Below the pieces are notes generated by a model that was given only the letters and a program-made list of their open reading frames with translations, was not told the origin of the DNA and ran no database searches. The position numbers were made by a program, and so were the translations under genes. This document shows, one piece after another, positions 7,602 through 15,861 of a stretch of 42,964 bases of DNA. Where the stretch lies: the IMG/VR virus record IMGVR_UViG_3300036985_006573, positions 1 to 42,964 of that record; one strand, written 5' to 3'. The DNA is from a virus. Position 1 is the first letter of the stretch. Every line of letters starts with the position of its first letter.

Positions 7602-10600
7602 TTATAAAATAGTAAACTCCTCATGCGTAACCAACTGAGATATCAACGACTCAGCAAACTCAGCCACAAACAAAACACGCAACATCTTCACCATGTCTAG
7701 TTCAGGCATCAACAAGTGAACCGACCACACACCCTCACTCAAAATACGCTTAGCCAATGCCAATTGCCACTCAGCTAGATTCGGTTTGATCCTACTCGCA
7801 TCAGCCGATCTACCAATGATTTGCTTACTCATCCCCCCTGCAACACCCGACTCCCACTCCAACCCCTCAAACCTAGCATGAACCGACAACGGGACTAACG
7901 TCTTCTCAATTAAAATACCCTCATCCGGTTGACTCACCACGATAATAAACGTATCAGCAAACACAGTCCTACCACCCGCCCTAATACCCGGATTGTACAA
8001 CACCACAGGACACGTTAGGTTCAACGGGTGTAAACCAAACTCAATATCCAAATGCGGCATCGCACACGACCCACTCAGTAACTCCACTGACCTATCCAAT
8101 AGAACCGTAGGACTCACCACAGCACTTGCCACGTTCAAAGCATCGCCAAGACTAATCACCCAACCATTATAAATCGTAGGAACATTTACGCTGGCTACTA
8201 AGTTCAACGTGTTCACATTGATAACCCGATTCATACTTGGGTTATCCACATGAGCATTCACAGTCAAAGTATTAGGATTCAACGTAATTAAAATTAGCGG
8301 CGTAATGATGCTACTAGCCACCGGCAACGTGCTAACACTCACATCACCACCACTCACAATCACAGGAGCAACCAACCCCGCCTGTGCTGACACGAGACCA
8401 ACCGTCTTAGCAATCGCTGGTACTGGAGTTATCACCCCACTGGCAACACTCACAAGACTCACACCCTTACTCACCTGAATGGCTGGACGAACCACACCAC
8501 TCACCGTGTTCACCTCAGTCATCACAGGTCTCAGATTGATTTGAGACGCATACAGAACCACAGGAGCGGTCAACAGTTGCGGCAAAATCGTACCATGCTG
8601 CGTAACCTGAATAGTAGGATTGATAACACTAGCCGCAGCATTCACTGTGCTTAACGTAACATCAAACACTGGGACCGGACTTATAATTGAACCAACCGAT
8701 TCCAAACCCGCATGAATCGTGAAACCCATAACGTGATTAAGGGGAGTATAACTCGTAACCTCAAAACAAGTCCGGTGCAACGTGAACACAATACTAGGTC
8801 TCACCAAACCACTCGTTAAGAACAAGCAATTAGGTCTCAACCGTTGCTTCTGAATATAATTTGGTGGGTACACGATGGCTGGTCTAGACAAGCAAGTCTC
8901 ATTCAACTGAAACTGAATACTAGATGCGAACAACGTTGAACCCAAGTTAAACACGGGCGGTTGAACATCGCTACCAGTTGTGAACGTAGGCGTGTACTGG
9001 ACAACCGTAGCGGTCAACAATGGAGCATTGACCTCCACACTTCCACCGAACTCAGGTTGATACAAGATGGCTGATGCTAACAACGTACCTTGATACCTTC
9101 GCAACTGCAAACGTGGTGCTATCACACTACTCACAGCACTCACCACACTAGGTTCAACCCTAATACTCGCAAATATCCTAGGAGCAATTACGGATGCTAT
9201 TAGCTGGAATAGACTAGGACTCACAGTCCCACCCGTTGTATACGTAGGAGCAATCAAACTACTCACCGTGCTTAACGTGGTAGCCAACGGAGTCAAGTTT
9301 AGTTTAGGCGGCAACGTAACGAGAACATCACCAAACGCAAAATTAAAATTAACATTAGCCGTGCCATCTGAGTAAGCATTAAACGGGAAAAAGTACCGGA
9401 ACGTTAGAGTAGGTTGACACGTAGTCGTCTGCGTAGTACCCACCTGCGTTGTCATACTTGCATCACTGAACACTGCCAACGATAACACCGAACCAGTCCG
9501 CACTACCCTAGCATAATACGTTGTATCCTTCGTAATCTCTTGAGCCACAGCAGCACCAACATTCGGGGCAACGAGATGCAAGTACCATTTATTATTCGCA
9601 CCATAAATGCTAGGACGAATAGCCTGTAAACCACCTGACTGCGTAGCAGAGTTAGCCGTAGTATTCCCGATAATCATAGGAGCAATCGCACCATTGATAG
9701 GATTACCAACAGCCATCGCACTGAATGTTAAATCGAAATTACCAATGCTCCCCACACCCGCATCACGCCACAACTGGCTTGTAGTAGAACGCACCGCAGT
9801 CCCACTCACCGCATGCTCAGCAATCGTCAAATTAGACGTAGCATCATCCTTCGTGTAGAGCGGCAAGAAGTTCTGCATCCCAAACAAGATAGACGGACTT
9901 GCTACCAACCCACTCACTTGCTTCCTTAGTTGTGGTCTAGGAGCATACGTGCGAGACGTAGCAAACGGAGTCTCCATCTTCCTCACGAGCGGAGCATAAG
10001 TGAGAACTGGTCTAGACAACGTAGTAGCGTTTTTAATTAGTTTTATGGTAGGCGTATAACGATAATAATTCGACCAGTAACTTTGTGCCTGAATAACTAA
10101 TGGATAATCACCAACAGACCTTAGCTGATCCATCGTTGTAGACCAAGTACAATTGACCGCCGCACCACCATCATCATACAAATAGAAATAACGATAATTC
10201 TGCACCTTAGTAAACGTTACGGTCTTCCATACCGTTGTCCTAGCAGCATCAGAATAAAACGTAATTGTGTAAACAAAAGCTGGCGAACAATTCACTGACC
10301 ACCACAACTCACTCGGAGGTGAACCCCACTGCCCCAACGTTGTCAACACACCATTATCACGCCTAGCCACACCCACTGCTAACGCACCACTCACTCTACC
10401 ATAATAGAGACAAATATAATTCTCAGGCGTCGTATTATCTGCTAACTTGAATGGATACAACCACACCGTCCCCGTACCAATCCCACCAAATGTTGGCATC
10501 GTAAAATGCCCCTGCCACGTCCCAACCGCACTAGTATGATACGTGAAAGCCCAATGCCGACTCGCACTAGTAACGTTCGTACACTGAATACTATTCTGCC

Positions 10601-11339
10601 CAATCGTGAACCCATTCCCACTAGTCATCGCATACTTGTAATACTGGTCAACCTCCAAGGGTGGACAAGAGCGTGGTACAATCTTCTTACCCACGGGAAT
10701 TGTGGATGCGGTTGTGGTGAGTAGGGTGGCGTTGAACGTATTCACTATGTGTGGACTTAGGTCTAAATCATAAACACCAATACGAATGGTGTTTGTCATA
10801 AGAGCAAAAATCCAATTGCTTAACGCCCACATATAACGAAACGTATTCGAACCAACCCCAGCATTCGTAACACTAACATCACCCACTATGTTAGTTCTCA
10901 ATGCGTCAGTAAACACTCTCAATCTAATCGTGCTAGTAGTCCGAGTGATACTTAAATAGTATGCCGTATTTGAACTTAAATTATTCACACTCGCCGTAGT
11001 CCCCGCACCAGGACCACCACAATACAAAGTCAAACTACCATACGACGCTTGACTTGCTACCCACTCAACACACGCTCTATCTTGATTACCATTATCAAAA
11101 AAATAATTGGACAAAACATTACTAACACCCCACACCAAACAATCATGCGGATCACCAGTTGCCGATAACTCAAAACTAGTCCGCAGATAATGCGTAAACT
11201 CCAAGCCAATCGCCCCAACACCCATGTCCTTATACATATAACAATTCGACGCATGATACATCCAAGGACTAACGATACTAGTGCTTGTTACATTAGAAAC
11301 ATTCTTACGAGTGAAAGTAGTAAAATCTTGTGCAGCCAT
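7602..11339 (-). CDS. Large tail/fibre protein with repeated domains
   Basis: 1245 residues, no enzymatic motif. Seen: three related beta-sandwich-like domains in the first about 680 residues, each containing a TxYY[LA] strand, a [RT]..[SL].[RA]VFSDA-type strand and an FRY[FM] strand, as in concanavalin/LamG-type folds. From about 690 to 1130 there are more than ten short repeats of the form L..[AV].S.[IV]..P.I, about 25-30 residues apart, which fit a beta-helix or stacked hairpin stalk. The last about 110 residues are a different alpha/beta domain. Inferred: a side-fibre or baseplate-attached receptor-binding protein. The ribosome binding site is weak (ggggtg). Confidence 0.8.
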   Translation of the reverse strand: MAAQDFTTFTRKNVSNVTSTSIVSPWMYHASNCYMYKDMGVGAIGLEFTHYLRTSFELSATGDPHDCLVWGVSNVLSNYFFDNGNQDRACVEWVASQASYGSLTLYCGGPGAGTTASVNNLSSNTAYYLSITRTTSTIRLRVFTDALRTNIVGDVSVTNAGVGSNTFRYMWALSNWIFALMTNTIRIGVYDLDLSPHIVNTFNATLLTTTASTIPVGKKIVPRSCPPLEVDQYYKYAMTSGNGFTIGQNSIQCTNVTSASRHWAFTYHTSAVGTWQGHFTMPTFGGIGTGTVWLYPFKLADNTTPENYICLYYGRVSGALAVGVARRDNGVLTTLGQWGSPPSELWWSVNCSPAFVYTITFYSDAARTTVWKTVTFTKVQNYRYFYLYDDGGAAVNCTWSTTMDQLRSVGDYPLVIQAQSYWSNYYRYTPTIKLIKNATTLSRPVLTYAPLVRKMETPFATSRTYAPRPQLRKQVSGLVASPSILFGMQNFLPLYTKDDATSNLTIAEHAVSGTAVRSTTSQLWRDAGVGSIGNFDLTFSAMAVGNPINGAIAPMIIGNTTANSATQSGGLQAIRPSIYGANNKWYLHLVAPNVGAAVAQEITKDTTYYARVVRTGSVLSLAVFSDASMTTQVGTTQTTTCQPTLTFRYFFPFNAYSDGTANVNFNFAFGDVLVTLPPKLNLTPLATTLSTVSSLIAPTYTTGGTVSPSLFQLIASVIAPRIFASIRVEPSVVSAVSSVIAPRLQLRRYQGTLLASAILYQPEFGGSVEVNAPLLTATVVQYTPTFTTGSDVQPPVFNLGSTLFASSIQFQLNETCLSRPAIVYPPNYIQKQRLRPNCLFLTSGLVRPSIVFTLHRTCFEVTSYTPLNHVMGFTIHAGLESVGSIISPVPVFDVTLSTVNAAASVINPTIQVTQHGTILPQLLTAPVVLYASQINLRPVMTEVNTVSGVVRPAIQVSKGVSLVSVASGVITPVPAIAKTVGLVSAQAGLVAPVIVSGGDVSVSTLPVASSIITPLILITLNPNTLTVNAHVDNPSMNRVINVNTLNLVASVNVPTIYNGWVISLGDALNVASAVVSPTVLLDRSVELLSGSCAMPHLDIEFGLHPLNLTCPVVLYNPGIRAGGRTVFADTFIIVVSQPDEGILIEKTLVPLSVHARFEGLEWESGVAGGMSKQIIGRSADASRIKPNLAEWQLALAKRILSEGVWSVHLLMPELDMVKMLRVLFVAEFAESLISQLVTHEEFTIL

Positions 11340-11353
11340 AAATCACACCCCTA

Positions 11354-11393
11354 GAAAAAAAGCCAGCCAACGTATTTAAGCGTAGGCTGGCTT
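11354..11393 (-). terminator. Terminator of HNH gene, read on minus strand
   Basis: aagccagcc (11360-11368) and ggctggctt (11385-11393) form a 9-bp stem. On the minus strand it is followed by seven T. The loop holds a TAAATA sequence (11373-11378 on the minus strand) that could promote the downstream tail gene. Confidence 0.82.
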
Positions 11394-11437
11394 AACCAAA
11401 AACCCAAACAGAGAATGAGAGAACCAAATTATCTACC

Positions 11438-12154
11438 TTATATGTAGTAATCCTCACTTGAAAATAAATCCTCAGCACGCACACCAGTAGGATGCGGCTT
11501 AGACCACAACTCCAAGTTCTCAGGTCTATCATCCGACCTATCACCATTGATATGATGAACATGCTCAGTTGGTAGCAACTCACGACCCAAGATTTCCTCC
11601 ATCACCAACCGATTACGCCGCTTATACTTCCTACTCGTGTTGGGTAGCTCACCAACGAAAATCTCAACATAACCCTTAGGATTAGTCCGCACACCACCAT
11701 TCCACTTAGGGTTCTGGTCGAGCTTCCCAAAGGGTTTACCACTACCCTGCGAAGCATGCCTACACTCATGTGAACAATATCTATTACGCTGTTCCCTAGC
11801 CCAAAAATGTAAACCACAATTCTCACACACCTTATCAATCGCAGCTATTCTTCTTTGATGTGAACCAACTCTATACCACCACTTTCCATCTTCAAATACT
11901 AAGCCCTTAGACTTAGATTTATGAACGTAAATATAACCGTCTTTGTTCGTTATTAAGCCACCCTTCCAATTGTAATGGTCTTCACCACTGGGCAACACCA
12001 ACGTAGGACGCCAGCACTTCTTAGAACAAAACCTAGATGCTTTACGATGCGTAGGATAGTCTTCACCACACTGCTCACACTTACGCAACTCAGCACGAGT
12101 ACGACCACTGTTGTAGTAATACCACCACTCACCATCAATCAACTCATAAGCCAT
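11438..12154 (-). CDS. HNH homing endonuclease (free-standing)
   Basis: 238 residues from ATG 12154; the frame extends upstream to 12223, but gagggt lies 6 nt before this ATG. It contains two CxxC...CxxxC zinc knuckles (C26-C47 and C110-C131) and a C-terminal HNH_3-type motif, EHVHHINGD (197-205), followed by the N of RPENLELWS. These enzymes nick DNA and spread themselves. It sits alone between two tail genes and its ribosome binding site is buried in a hairpin that also resembles a terminator, as known for several phage homing endonucleases. No intron boundaries are evident. Confidence 0.9.
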   Translation of the reverse strand: MAYELIDGEWWYYYNSGRTRAELRKCEQCGEDYPTHRKASRFCSKKCWRPTLVLPSGEDHYNWKGGLITNKDGYIYVHKSKSKGLVFEDGKWWYRVGSHQRRIAAIDKVCENCGLHFWAREQRNRYCSHECRHASQGSGKPFGKLDQNPKWNGGVRTNPKGYVEIFVGELPNTSRKYKRRNRLVMEEILGRELLPTEHVHHINGDRSDDRPENLELWSKPHPTGVRAEDLFSSEDYYI

Positions 12155-12193
12155 AAAAATACCCTCAAACAAAAGTAATTTGAATGAGGGTAT
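12155..12193 (-). promoter_or_regulatory. Hairpin hiding the HNH ribosome binding site
   Basis: Read on the minus strand, ataccctca (12185-12193) pairs with tgagggtat (12159-12167), and caaa/tttg extend the stem after a 2x2 internal loop. The second arm contains the gaggg ribosome binding site of the HNH gene, and five T follow directly before its ATG. It can therefore terminate transcription of the gene at 12270-12686 and block translation from read-through mRNA. Confidence 0.72.
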
Positions 12194-12269
12194 TGTATAG
12201 GTTTTAAGAAGTGAAATCAACAATAAAATGTTAAGTAATGGCTATAATCATGGGGATTATCGCCATAAC

Positions 12270-12686
12270 CTATGTGATGGCAATTATTCCGCTTGTACTC
12301 CATTTTATTGTGAGATCACCACCAGTAATATGCTGATACCCAGTATCAATATTGCAAAATAGCCACTTCGTCGCAGTCGTCGTGTCATAAATCACAGCAT
12401 TATAGACATCCGCCGTGAGGTTGGTCCAAGTGACATCAGCCGCACTAAAAACACCACGATTACCAACATCATCCTGCGTAACAGCCTTAGTAGCCAACGT
12501 AGCACCACCAGCAGTATAACCAGGACCAGTAATCTCGTTCGTGCTAATATCAGACCACTGCGTATTCGCAGCAGACCACGCATGAGAATTGTTCAACAAA
12601 CCAACCTTAACCACATCATTCACCAAATCCAAAGTCTTTTTCATGACCTGAGTCTTAAAACTATTATACACTCCCGAGCTTGCCAT
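12270..12686 (-). CDS. Conserved phage virion protein
   Basis: 138 residues. The order of motifs, MASSGVYNSFK at the start, VKVGLLN, then GPGYTAGGATL, QDDVGNRGVFSAAD and a final GGDLTIKWSTSGI, matches a widespread phage structural family of unknown exact role that I know from many siphovirus and podovirus annotations. The ribosome binding site is strong (gagaggtgat). It is the distal gene of the 14337-12270 group and is followed by the HNH insertion. Confidence 0.8.
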   Translation of the reverse strand: MASSGVYNSFKTQVMKKTLDLVNDVVKVGLLNNSHAWSAANTQWSDISTNEITGPGYTAGGATLATKAVTQDDVGNRGVFSAADVTWTNLTADVYNAVIYDTTTATKWLFCNIDTGYQHITGGDLTIKWSTSGIIAIT

Positions 12687-12741
12687 ATATCACCTCTCTT
12701 AATTTATAAATTAAAACGCAACAGTATCTATCCATCACCAA

Positions 12742-13110
12742 TTAAAGTTGAACAGTCCCACCAGACATTGGCACAGGGAACGGCACATGCACCACCGTAT
12801 CCACCTTACCGTCCGCTCTCTCCACTGTCTCAACCACCGTCGTAAACTCCTGCACAGACCCATCACGCAATGCCAACGAGCCAGTACGTGCTTCAAGTCT
12901 CACACCAGGAATTACTTCGATATAACCAAACTCACCCTCAATAACATACCTGAGTTTCTGCGAATCATTAAACGCTTGTGTTGCTAACTCGGTAATCAAC
13001 TGTAAATCACCAATTGAAAAGCCCGTGGACAAGTCAGCACACCGAACACGAGGATGAATGTTGGCATCCCGAACCTGTCCTATGGTATCATTTAATTCAA
13101 TAGTATTCAT
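12742..13110 (-). CDS. Unknown protein of the second virion block
   Basis: 122 residues, not recognised. The N-terminal half is helical, the C-terminal half has strands with a Val/Thr-rich end and a VPFPVPMSGG stretch. The start overlaps the stop of the 41-residue membrane protein in an ATGA, so the two are translationally coupled; TGAGG lies 10 nt upstream. Position suggests a tail or neck accessory protein. Confidence 0.7.
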   Translation of the reverse strand: MNTIELNDTIGQVRDANIHPRVRCADLSTGFSIGDLQLITELATQAFNDSQKLRYVIEGEFGYIEVIPGVRLEARTGSLALRDGSVQEFTTVVETVERADGKVDTVVHVPFPVPMSGGTVQL

Positions 13111-13232
13111 TCATGCCTCATCACTGTAATCTTTTTATTACTTAAAACACCAGTTATAACCACCATTGATAGCAACACGCCACCCATGAAACATCCTGGT
13201 ATAATCAATAGTAACCACGCCACACTAATCAT
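13107..13232 (-). CDS. 41-residue single-span membrane protein
   Basis: A short gene that begins at ATG 13232 with AAGGG 5-9 nt upstream and ends in an ATGA overlap with the next start. Residues about 5-30 are one hydrophobic segment (AWLLLIIPGCFMGGVLLSM and beyond), followed by a basic tail (SNKKITVMRH). Short proteins of this shape in phages can be holins or membrane-anchored lysis or exclusion proteins. No endolysin was found nearby, so a lysis role is only a hypothesis. Confidence 0.65.
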   Translation of the reverse strand: MISVAWLLLIIPGCFMGGVLLSMVVITGVLSNKKITVMRHE

Positions 13233-13290
13233 CACTTACCCTTCTTAGCCTCACGAACTTGTCTTCCTTGCCCATCCGGTAGGGAAACAA

Positions 13291-13470
13291 TTAGCAATCA
13301 GGAATTACGCAATTTTTAACTTCCAAAATATAATCACCAGTGTACACTTCGACCCTATCCTCAACACAATCCCAATCGTCCTCATTACATGCCATATCAA
13401 CCGCTTCTTTTTCAGTCAAAGCATCCACCACTGCCATCTCAGTAAAATAACGATAAACTGTAAATATCAC
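13291..13470 (-). CDS. Small acidic Cys-containing protein
   Basis: 59 residues from a GTG at 13470 that overlaps the TGA of the upstream gene (GTGA), with GGGGG 6 nt before it; an internal ATG at 13437 would give 48 residues. It is acidic with four Cys (ACNEDDWDC near the middle and NCVIPDC at the end). The spacing of coding signals and coupling to both neighbours support it as a real gene. Function unknown. Confidence 0.55.
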   Translation of the reverse strand: MIFTVYRYFTEMAVVDALTEKEAVDMACNEDDWDCVEDRVEVYTGDYILEVKNCVIPDC

Positions 13471-13769
13471 TTACAACCCCCACAACAATTAAAGCCCTTA
13501 TCGTGCCTCACCACTTCCTTAACTGGGACCGGAACAGGCATCAAACCCACTTGTTCCCGTTCCGGCTCAGGTGGTTTCGTATTCACATAAACTACTTCCC
13601 GCTCAACCGTGCTTACCAACTTACTAACCTTCTCAATACACTCGTCCAAAGATTCGTGCATATTACAAGCGGCTTCTAAACAAGGGTACAAATAAGATGG
13701 TGTAATGTGATTTGATCCTCTATGTTCTCTCAAATATAAAATAGTTTTATTAGTGTCAAAATTATCCAT
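13467..13769 (-). CDS. Unknown small protein with CCGGC tail
   Basis: 100 residues. The N-terminal about 60 residues are helical, followed by a Pro/Val-rich linker (KPPEPER, PVPVPVKE) and a C-terminal NCCGGCK. It overlaps the upstream gene by 8 bases and the next gene by 3, so it belongs to a tightly packed group. The Cys cluster could bind metal or anchor the protein. No family recognised. Confidence 0.65.
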   Translation of the reverse strand: MDNFDTNKTILYLREHRGSNHITPSYLYPCLEAACNMHESLDECIEKVSKLVSTVEREVVYVNTKPPEPEREQVGLMPVPVPVKEVVRHDKGFNCCGGCK

Positions 13770-14337
13770 TTTTTTCCTCAGTCATAATATTTTCACCATT
13801 AGTGGGTACTGGTATTGAACTTGGGGGGTCTAAGGGCTTGACTGGCTCAGGCGGGTTCTGAGTGGGGTTCGGTGCTGGAACGCATCCTGAGGCAACTGGT
13901 GCGTTCTGGGGGGACATTACAGGAACAGTGAGGGTGCGGTTGGTGAGTTCTAGTTGAGCCAATAGTTTGGTGCGTAACTCTTCGGGGCTGATGTACGTTG
14001 ACGATTGGGTGGGCGTGGTGATTTCTAAACTGTTACCCAAGCATTTGTTGAGTATGAATTGAGCGGCTTTTTGGTCGCCCTTTAATGCTTTGTCAACTAG
14101 CACCATCACGATTTTACAAAAGTTTTCTTCTGATAGTGTGTGTACAAATAGTTCGGACCAGGGTGTGCGTTTTTTCCCGTTGTTTACGACTGCGGCTTTA
14201 TTACCTTTGGCGAACTTGCCACGCTCGTCGTGTAGCGGTGGTGGACTCGGTGGGGATTCGGGTTGGACTGATGGTATGGCGGGGGTATCACCGTGCTGGG
14301 TGTGGGGTGCTGGTAGTTGTGGTACGGTGATCGTCAT
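13762..14337 (-). CDS. DUF5681-like protein, possible small terminase
   Basis: 191 residues. The centre carries ERGKFAKGNKAAVVNNG followed by helices with ALKGDQKAAQFIL, the pattern of DUF5681-type proteins that are often found as phage small-terminase-like or DNA-binding proteins. Both ends are Pro-rich and disordered. No ribosome binding site precedes ATG 14337; instead ACTAAATA ends 6 nt before it, consistent with a leaderless mRNA. It lies far from the large terminase gene (39718-41145), which is unusual; 41130-41375 is the alternative small-terminase candidate. Confidence 0.6.
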   Translation of the reverse strand: MTITVPQLPAPHTQHGDTPAIPSVQPESPPSPPPLHDERGKFAKGNKAAVVNNGKKRTPWSELFVHTLSEENFCKIVMVLVDKALKGDQKAAQFILNKCLGNSLEITTPTQSSTYISPEELRTKLLAQLELTNRTLTVPVMSPQNAPVASGCVPAPNPTQNPPEPVKPLDPPSSIPVPTNGENIMTEEKNG

Positions 14338-14343
14338 AATTAT

Positions 14344-14351
14344 TATTTAGT
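14344..14351 (-). promoter_or_regulatory. ACTAAATA box, leaderless position
   Basis: ACTAAATA on the minus strand ends 6 nt before ATG 14337, which has no ribosome binding site. A minus-strand terminator lies just upstream, which would isolate this promoter from read-through. Confidence 0.55.
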
Positions 14352-14360
14352 AGTGTCAAC

Positions 14361-14399
14361 GAAAAAGCCCCGCACTCGTTACGAACGGGTGAAGGGCTT
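14361..14399 (-). terminator. Strong minus-strand terminator
   Basis: aagccc (14365-14370) pairs with gggctt (14394-14399), and inside it cactcgtt pairs with aacgggtg with one wobble. On the minus strand a T5 run follows. It separates the upstream minus-strand genes (15175-17931) from the virion block starting at 14337. Confidence 0.75.
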
Positions 14400-14468
14400 A
14401 TCGCTTAATTATGGAGTTCAGAGTAAAGAGTTTAACAGGTTGGGGCGGGTGAGTCAAGAGGTAGTGGC

Positions 14469-14476
14469 ACTAGATA
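14469..14476 (+). promoter_or_regulatory. ACTAGATA box before FkbM gene
   Basis: A one-base variant of ACTAAATA ends 4 nt before ATG 14481, which has no near ribosome binding site (the closest purine run, gaggta, is about 20 nt away). It may be another leaderless promoter. Confidence 0.35.
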
Positions 14477-14480
14477 ATGT

Positions 14481-15152
14481 ATGACATATAAAGCAAAAAT
14501 CACCGAAGTGAGTTGGTGCGGCTACCCTGTCTATGTTAGAGACGCCACCAACGACCAAGCCATCTGCAACGAGGTACTTGGGTCGGACGTATACGGACTC
14601 AACAAACTCACCACCATCCCACAAACCATCCTCGATATTGGCAGTCATATAGGCACTTTCATCATCCACGCTAAAACACTATTTCCACAATCCACCGTCT
14701 ACGGTTTTGAGCCTCTGTTAGATAATTTTAATATGCTCAAAATCAATACCTGCCACTACACCGACGTTCATATTTTTAATACAGCCCTAGGACTTGTGGA
14801 CAAACCCACCACTGCATCACTCAACATTTACCCCAACAACTTAGGCGGCAACAGCATCGTCCAAGGTACAGCAATCACCTCAACCACTGCCCCCTGCACC
14901 CTCAACAACCCCCTCGCCTATGACCTGCCACCCCGCTTCGACATCGTGAAGTTCGACTGTGAGGGCTGTGAGGTCGAACTAGTCCCACTTATCACCCAAC
15001 ACTTTGATTGCCCATGGATCGTAGGAGAGTACCACGGTGAAAAAGCCGCTCACATGCTTGATAACTTAGCCGGATACTCTATCGCTAGAACAGAGGGAAT
15101 AGTCATTGGAATGTTCACCGCTACCAAGATAAATTATACTAAACTTTGTTAA
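14481..15152 (+). CDS. FkbM-family methyltransferase
   Basis: 223 residues. LDIGSHIGTF (51-60) is the SAM loop, YGFEP (74-78) holds the ribose-binding acid, and KFDCEGCE (157-164) is the characteristic FkbM motif. FkbM proteins O-methylate sugars and polyketides, and phage copies are often linked to glycan modification. It stands alone on the plus strand between minus-strand genes, convergent with 15175-15549. It is the third class I methyltransferase of the genome. Confidence 0.88.
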   Translation: MTYKAKITEVSWCGYPVYVRDATNDQAICNEVLGSDVYGLNKLTTIPQTILDIGSHIGTFIIHAKTLFPQSTVYGFEPLLDNFNMLKINTCHYTDVHIFNTALGLVDKPTTASLNIYPNNLGGNSIVQGTAITSTTAPCTLNNPLAYDLPPRFDIVKFDCEGCEVELVPLITQHFDCPWIVGEYHGEKAAHMLDNLAGYSIARTEGIVIGMFTATKINYTKLC

Positions 15153-15174
15153 GTGGTTCAGGGTGAGTCAATAG

Positions 15175-15549
15175 CTAAATCGCTGCGGGGTTATTTTCTC
15201 GCATGTATTTTTCTTCGGCTTCTCTGCGTGCTGTCATCTCGGTGTAAGTTCGGTAGCAGCATCCATCACAATCACGGGTCTGGTAATAGTGTAGGACGAT
15301 GGGTAGCTCTGATTCAAGCACTATGTCATAGCAGAGGATGTTGGAGTCATCTTTATTGTAGTCATTCCAATAATGGAGTTCCCCATTTTCATCTTGACCT
15401 AAGAATAGGAAATCATAATCGTGTCGATCTTCTGGATCACAGATTAGGGCTAGTACGGGGTGTTGTACAACTTCACAGTGGTCAATAGTTGGGTCATGGT
15501 ATGCGGCTACTATGAATAGCTTGTGTTGGGGTTGGATGAATGTTCTCAT
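15175..15549 (-). CDS. Unknown acidic protein
   Basis: 124 residues from ATG 15549, chosen because AAAGGGA lies upstream; the frame is open to 15621. The first about 100 residues alternate strands and turns rich in Asp/Tyr/His, with RDCDGCC near residue 92, and the C-terminus is a charged helix (ARREAEEKYMRE). Not recognised. Convergent with the FkbM gene. Confidence 0.6.
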   Translation of the reverse strand: MRTFIQPQHKLFIVAAYHDPTIDHCEVVQHPVLALICDPEDRHDYDFLFLGQDENGELHYWNDYNKDDSNILCYDIVLESELPIVLHYYQTRDCDGCCYRTYTEMTARREAEEKYMRENNPAAI

Positions 15550-15681
15550 TATTAAAGTTCCCTTTATTTGGGTTTGTGTTGTTGGTATTAGACCACAGTA
15601 GGAGAGTTGAATCAAGTCCAACTGAGTTATTAATTTGTTGATGTTTCTGCTTGTTTCAAATTATCCCTAATGCTCCTTCCC

Positions 15682-15703
15682 TTTGGTCTCTAAAGAGACC
15701 AAA
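15682..15703. repeat. Perfect inverted repeat (hairpin)
   Basis: tttggtctct and agagaccaaa are separated by two bases. Pairing continues outward with a bulge (tcc with gga). No T-run follows, so a protein-binding site or origin hairpin is more likely than a terminator. Confidence 0.8.
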
Positions 15704-15726
15704 AGGAGAAAGGCAGCAATTTAGTT

Positions 15727-15809
15727 TTTGTGCTTTTCTGCCGAATAAGCACAAATAAGCACAAAAGCACAATTATTTTCGTTAAGATAGGTAAGATAGG
15801 TAAGATGGG
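15727..15809 (+). repeat. Iteron-like direct repeats
   Basis: Two classes lie side by side: a 10-base aataagcaca class (two exact copies, one variant and one inverted copy, 15727-15772) and a 9-base taagatagg class (two exact copies and one variant, 15783-15809). Confidence 0.75.
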
Positions 15810-15861
15810 CTGTTATTAAACTCCCAACTTTCTCCCTTTTTATTAAAAAGGCACAAAGTTA

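Larger units (their letters stand above)
15550..15861. other. Non-coding repeat cluster, candidate replication origin
   Basis: A 312-base stretch without a gene, next to the 3' end of the primase-helicase gene. It holds a perfect 22-base hairpin (15682-15703), an inverted copy of tttgtgctttt (15727-15737) facing aataagcaca twice (15744-15753, 15754-15763) and aaaagcacaa (15763-15772), then taagatagg, taagatagg, taagatggg (15783-15809), and AT-rich sequence. Hairpin, iterons and AT-rich DNA beside a replication gene are the usual parts of a phage origin; this role is inferred. Confidence 0.5.

Noticed and set aside
11438-12154. HNH gene as part of a group I intron
   Set aside because: Neighbouring tail genes are complete on both sides and no split gene or intron core was seen; a free-standing homing endonuclease fits better.
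13233-13300. TTG-started 21-codon frame ending in TGATG overlap with the membrane protein gene
   Set aside because: No ribosome binding site, very short and no supporting pattern, although the overlap with the next start is notable.
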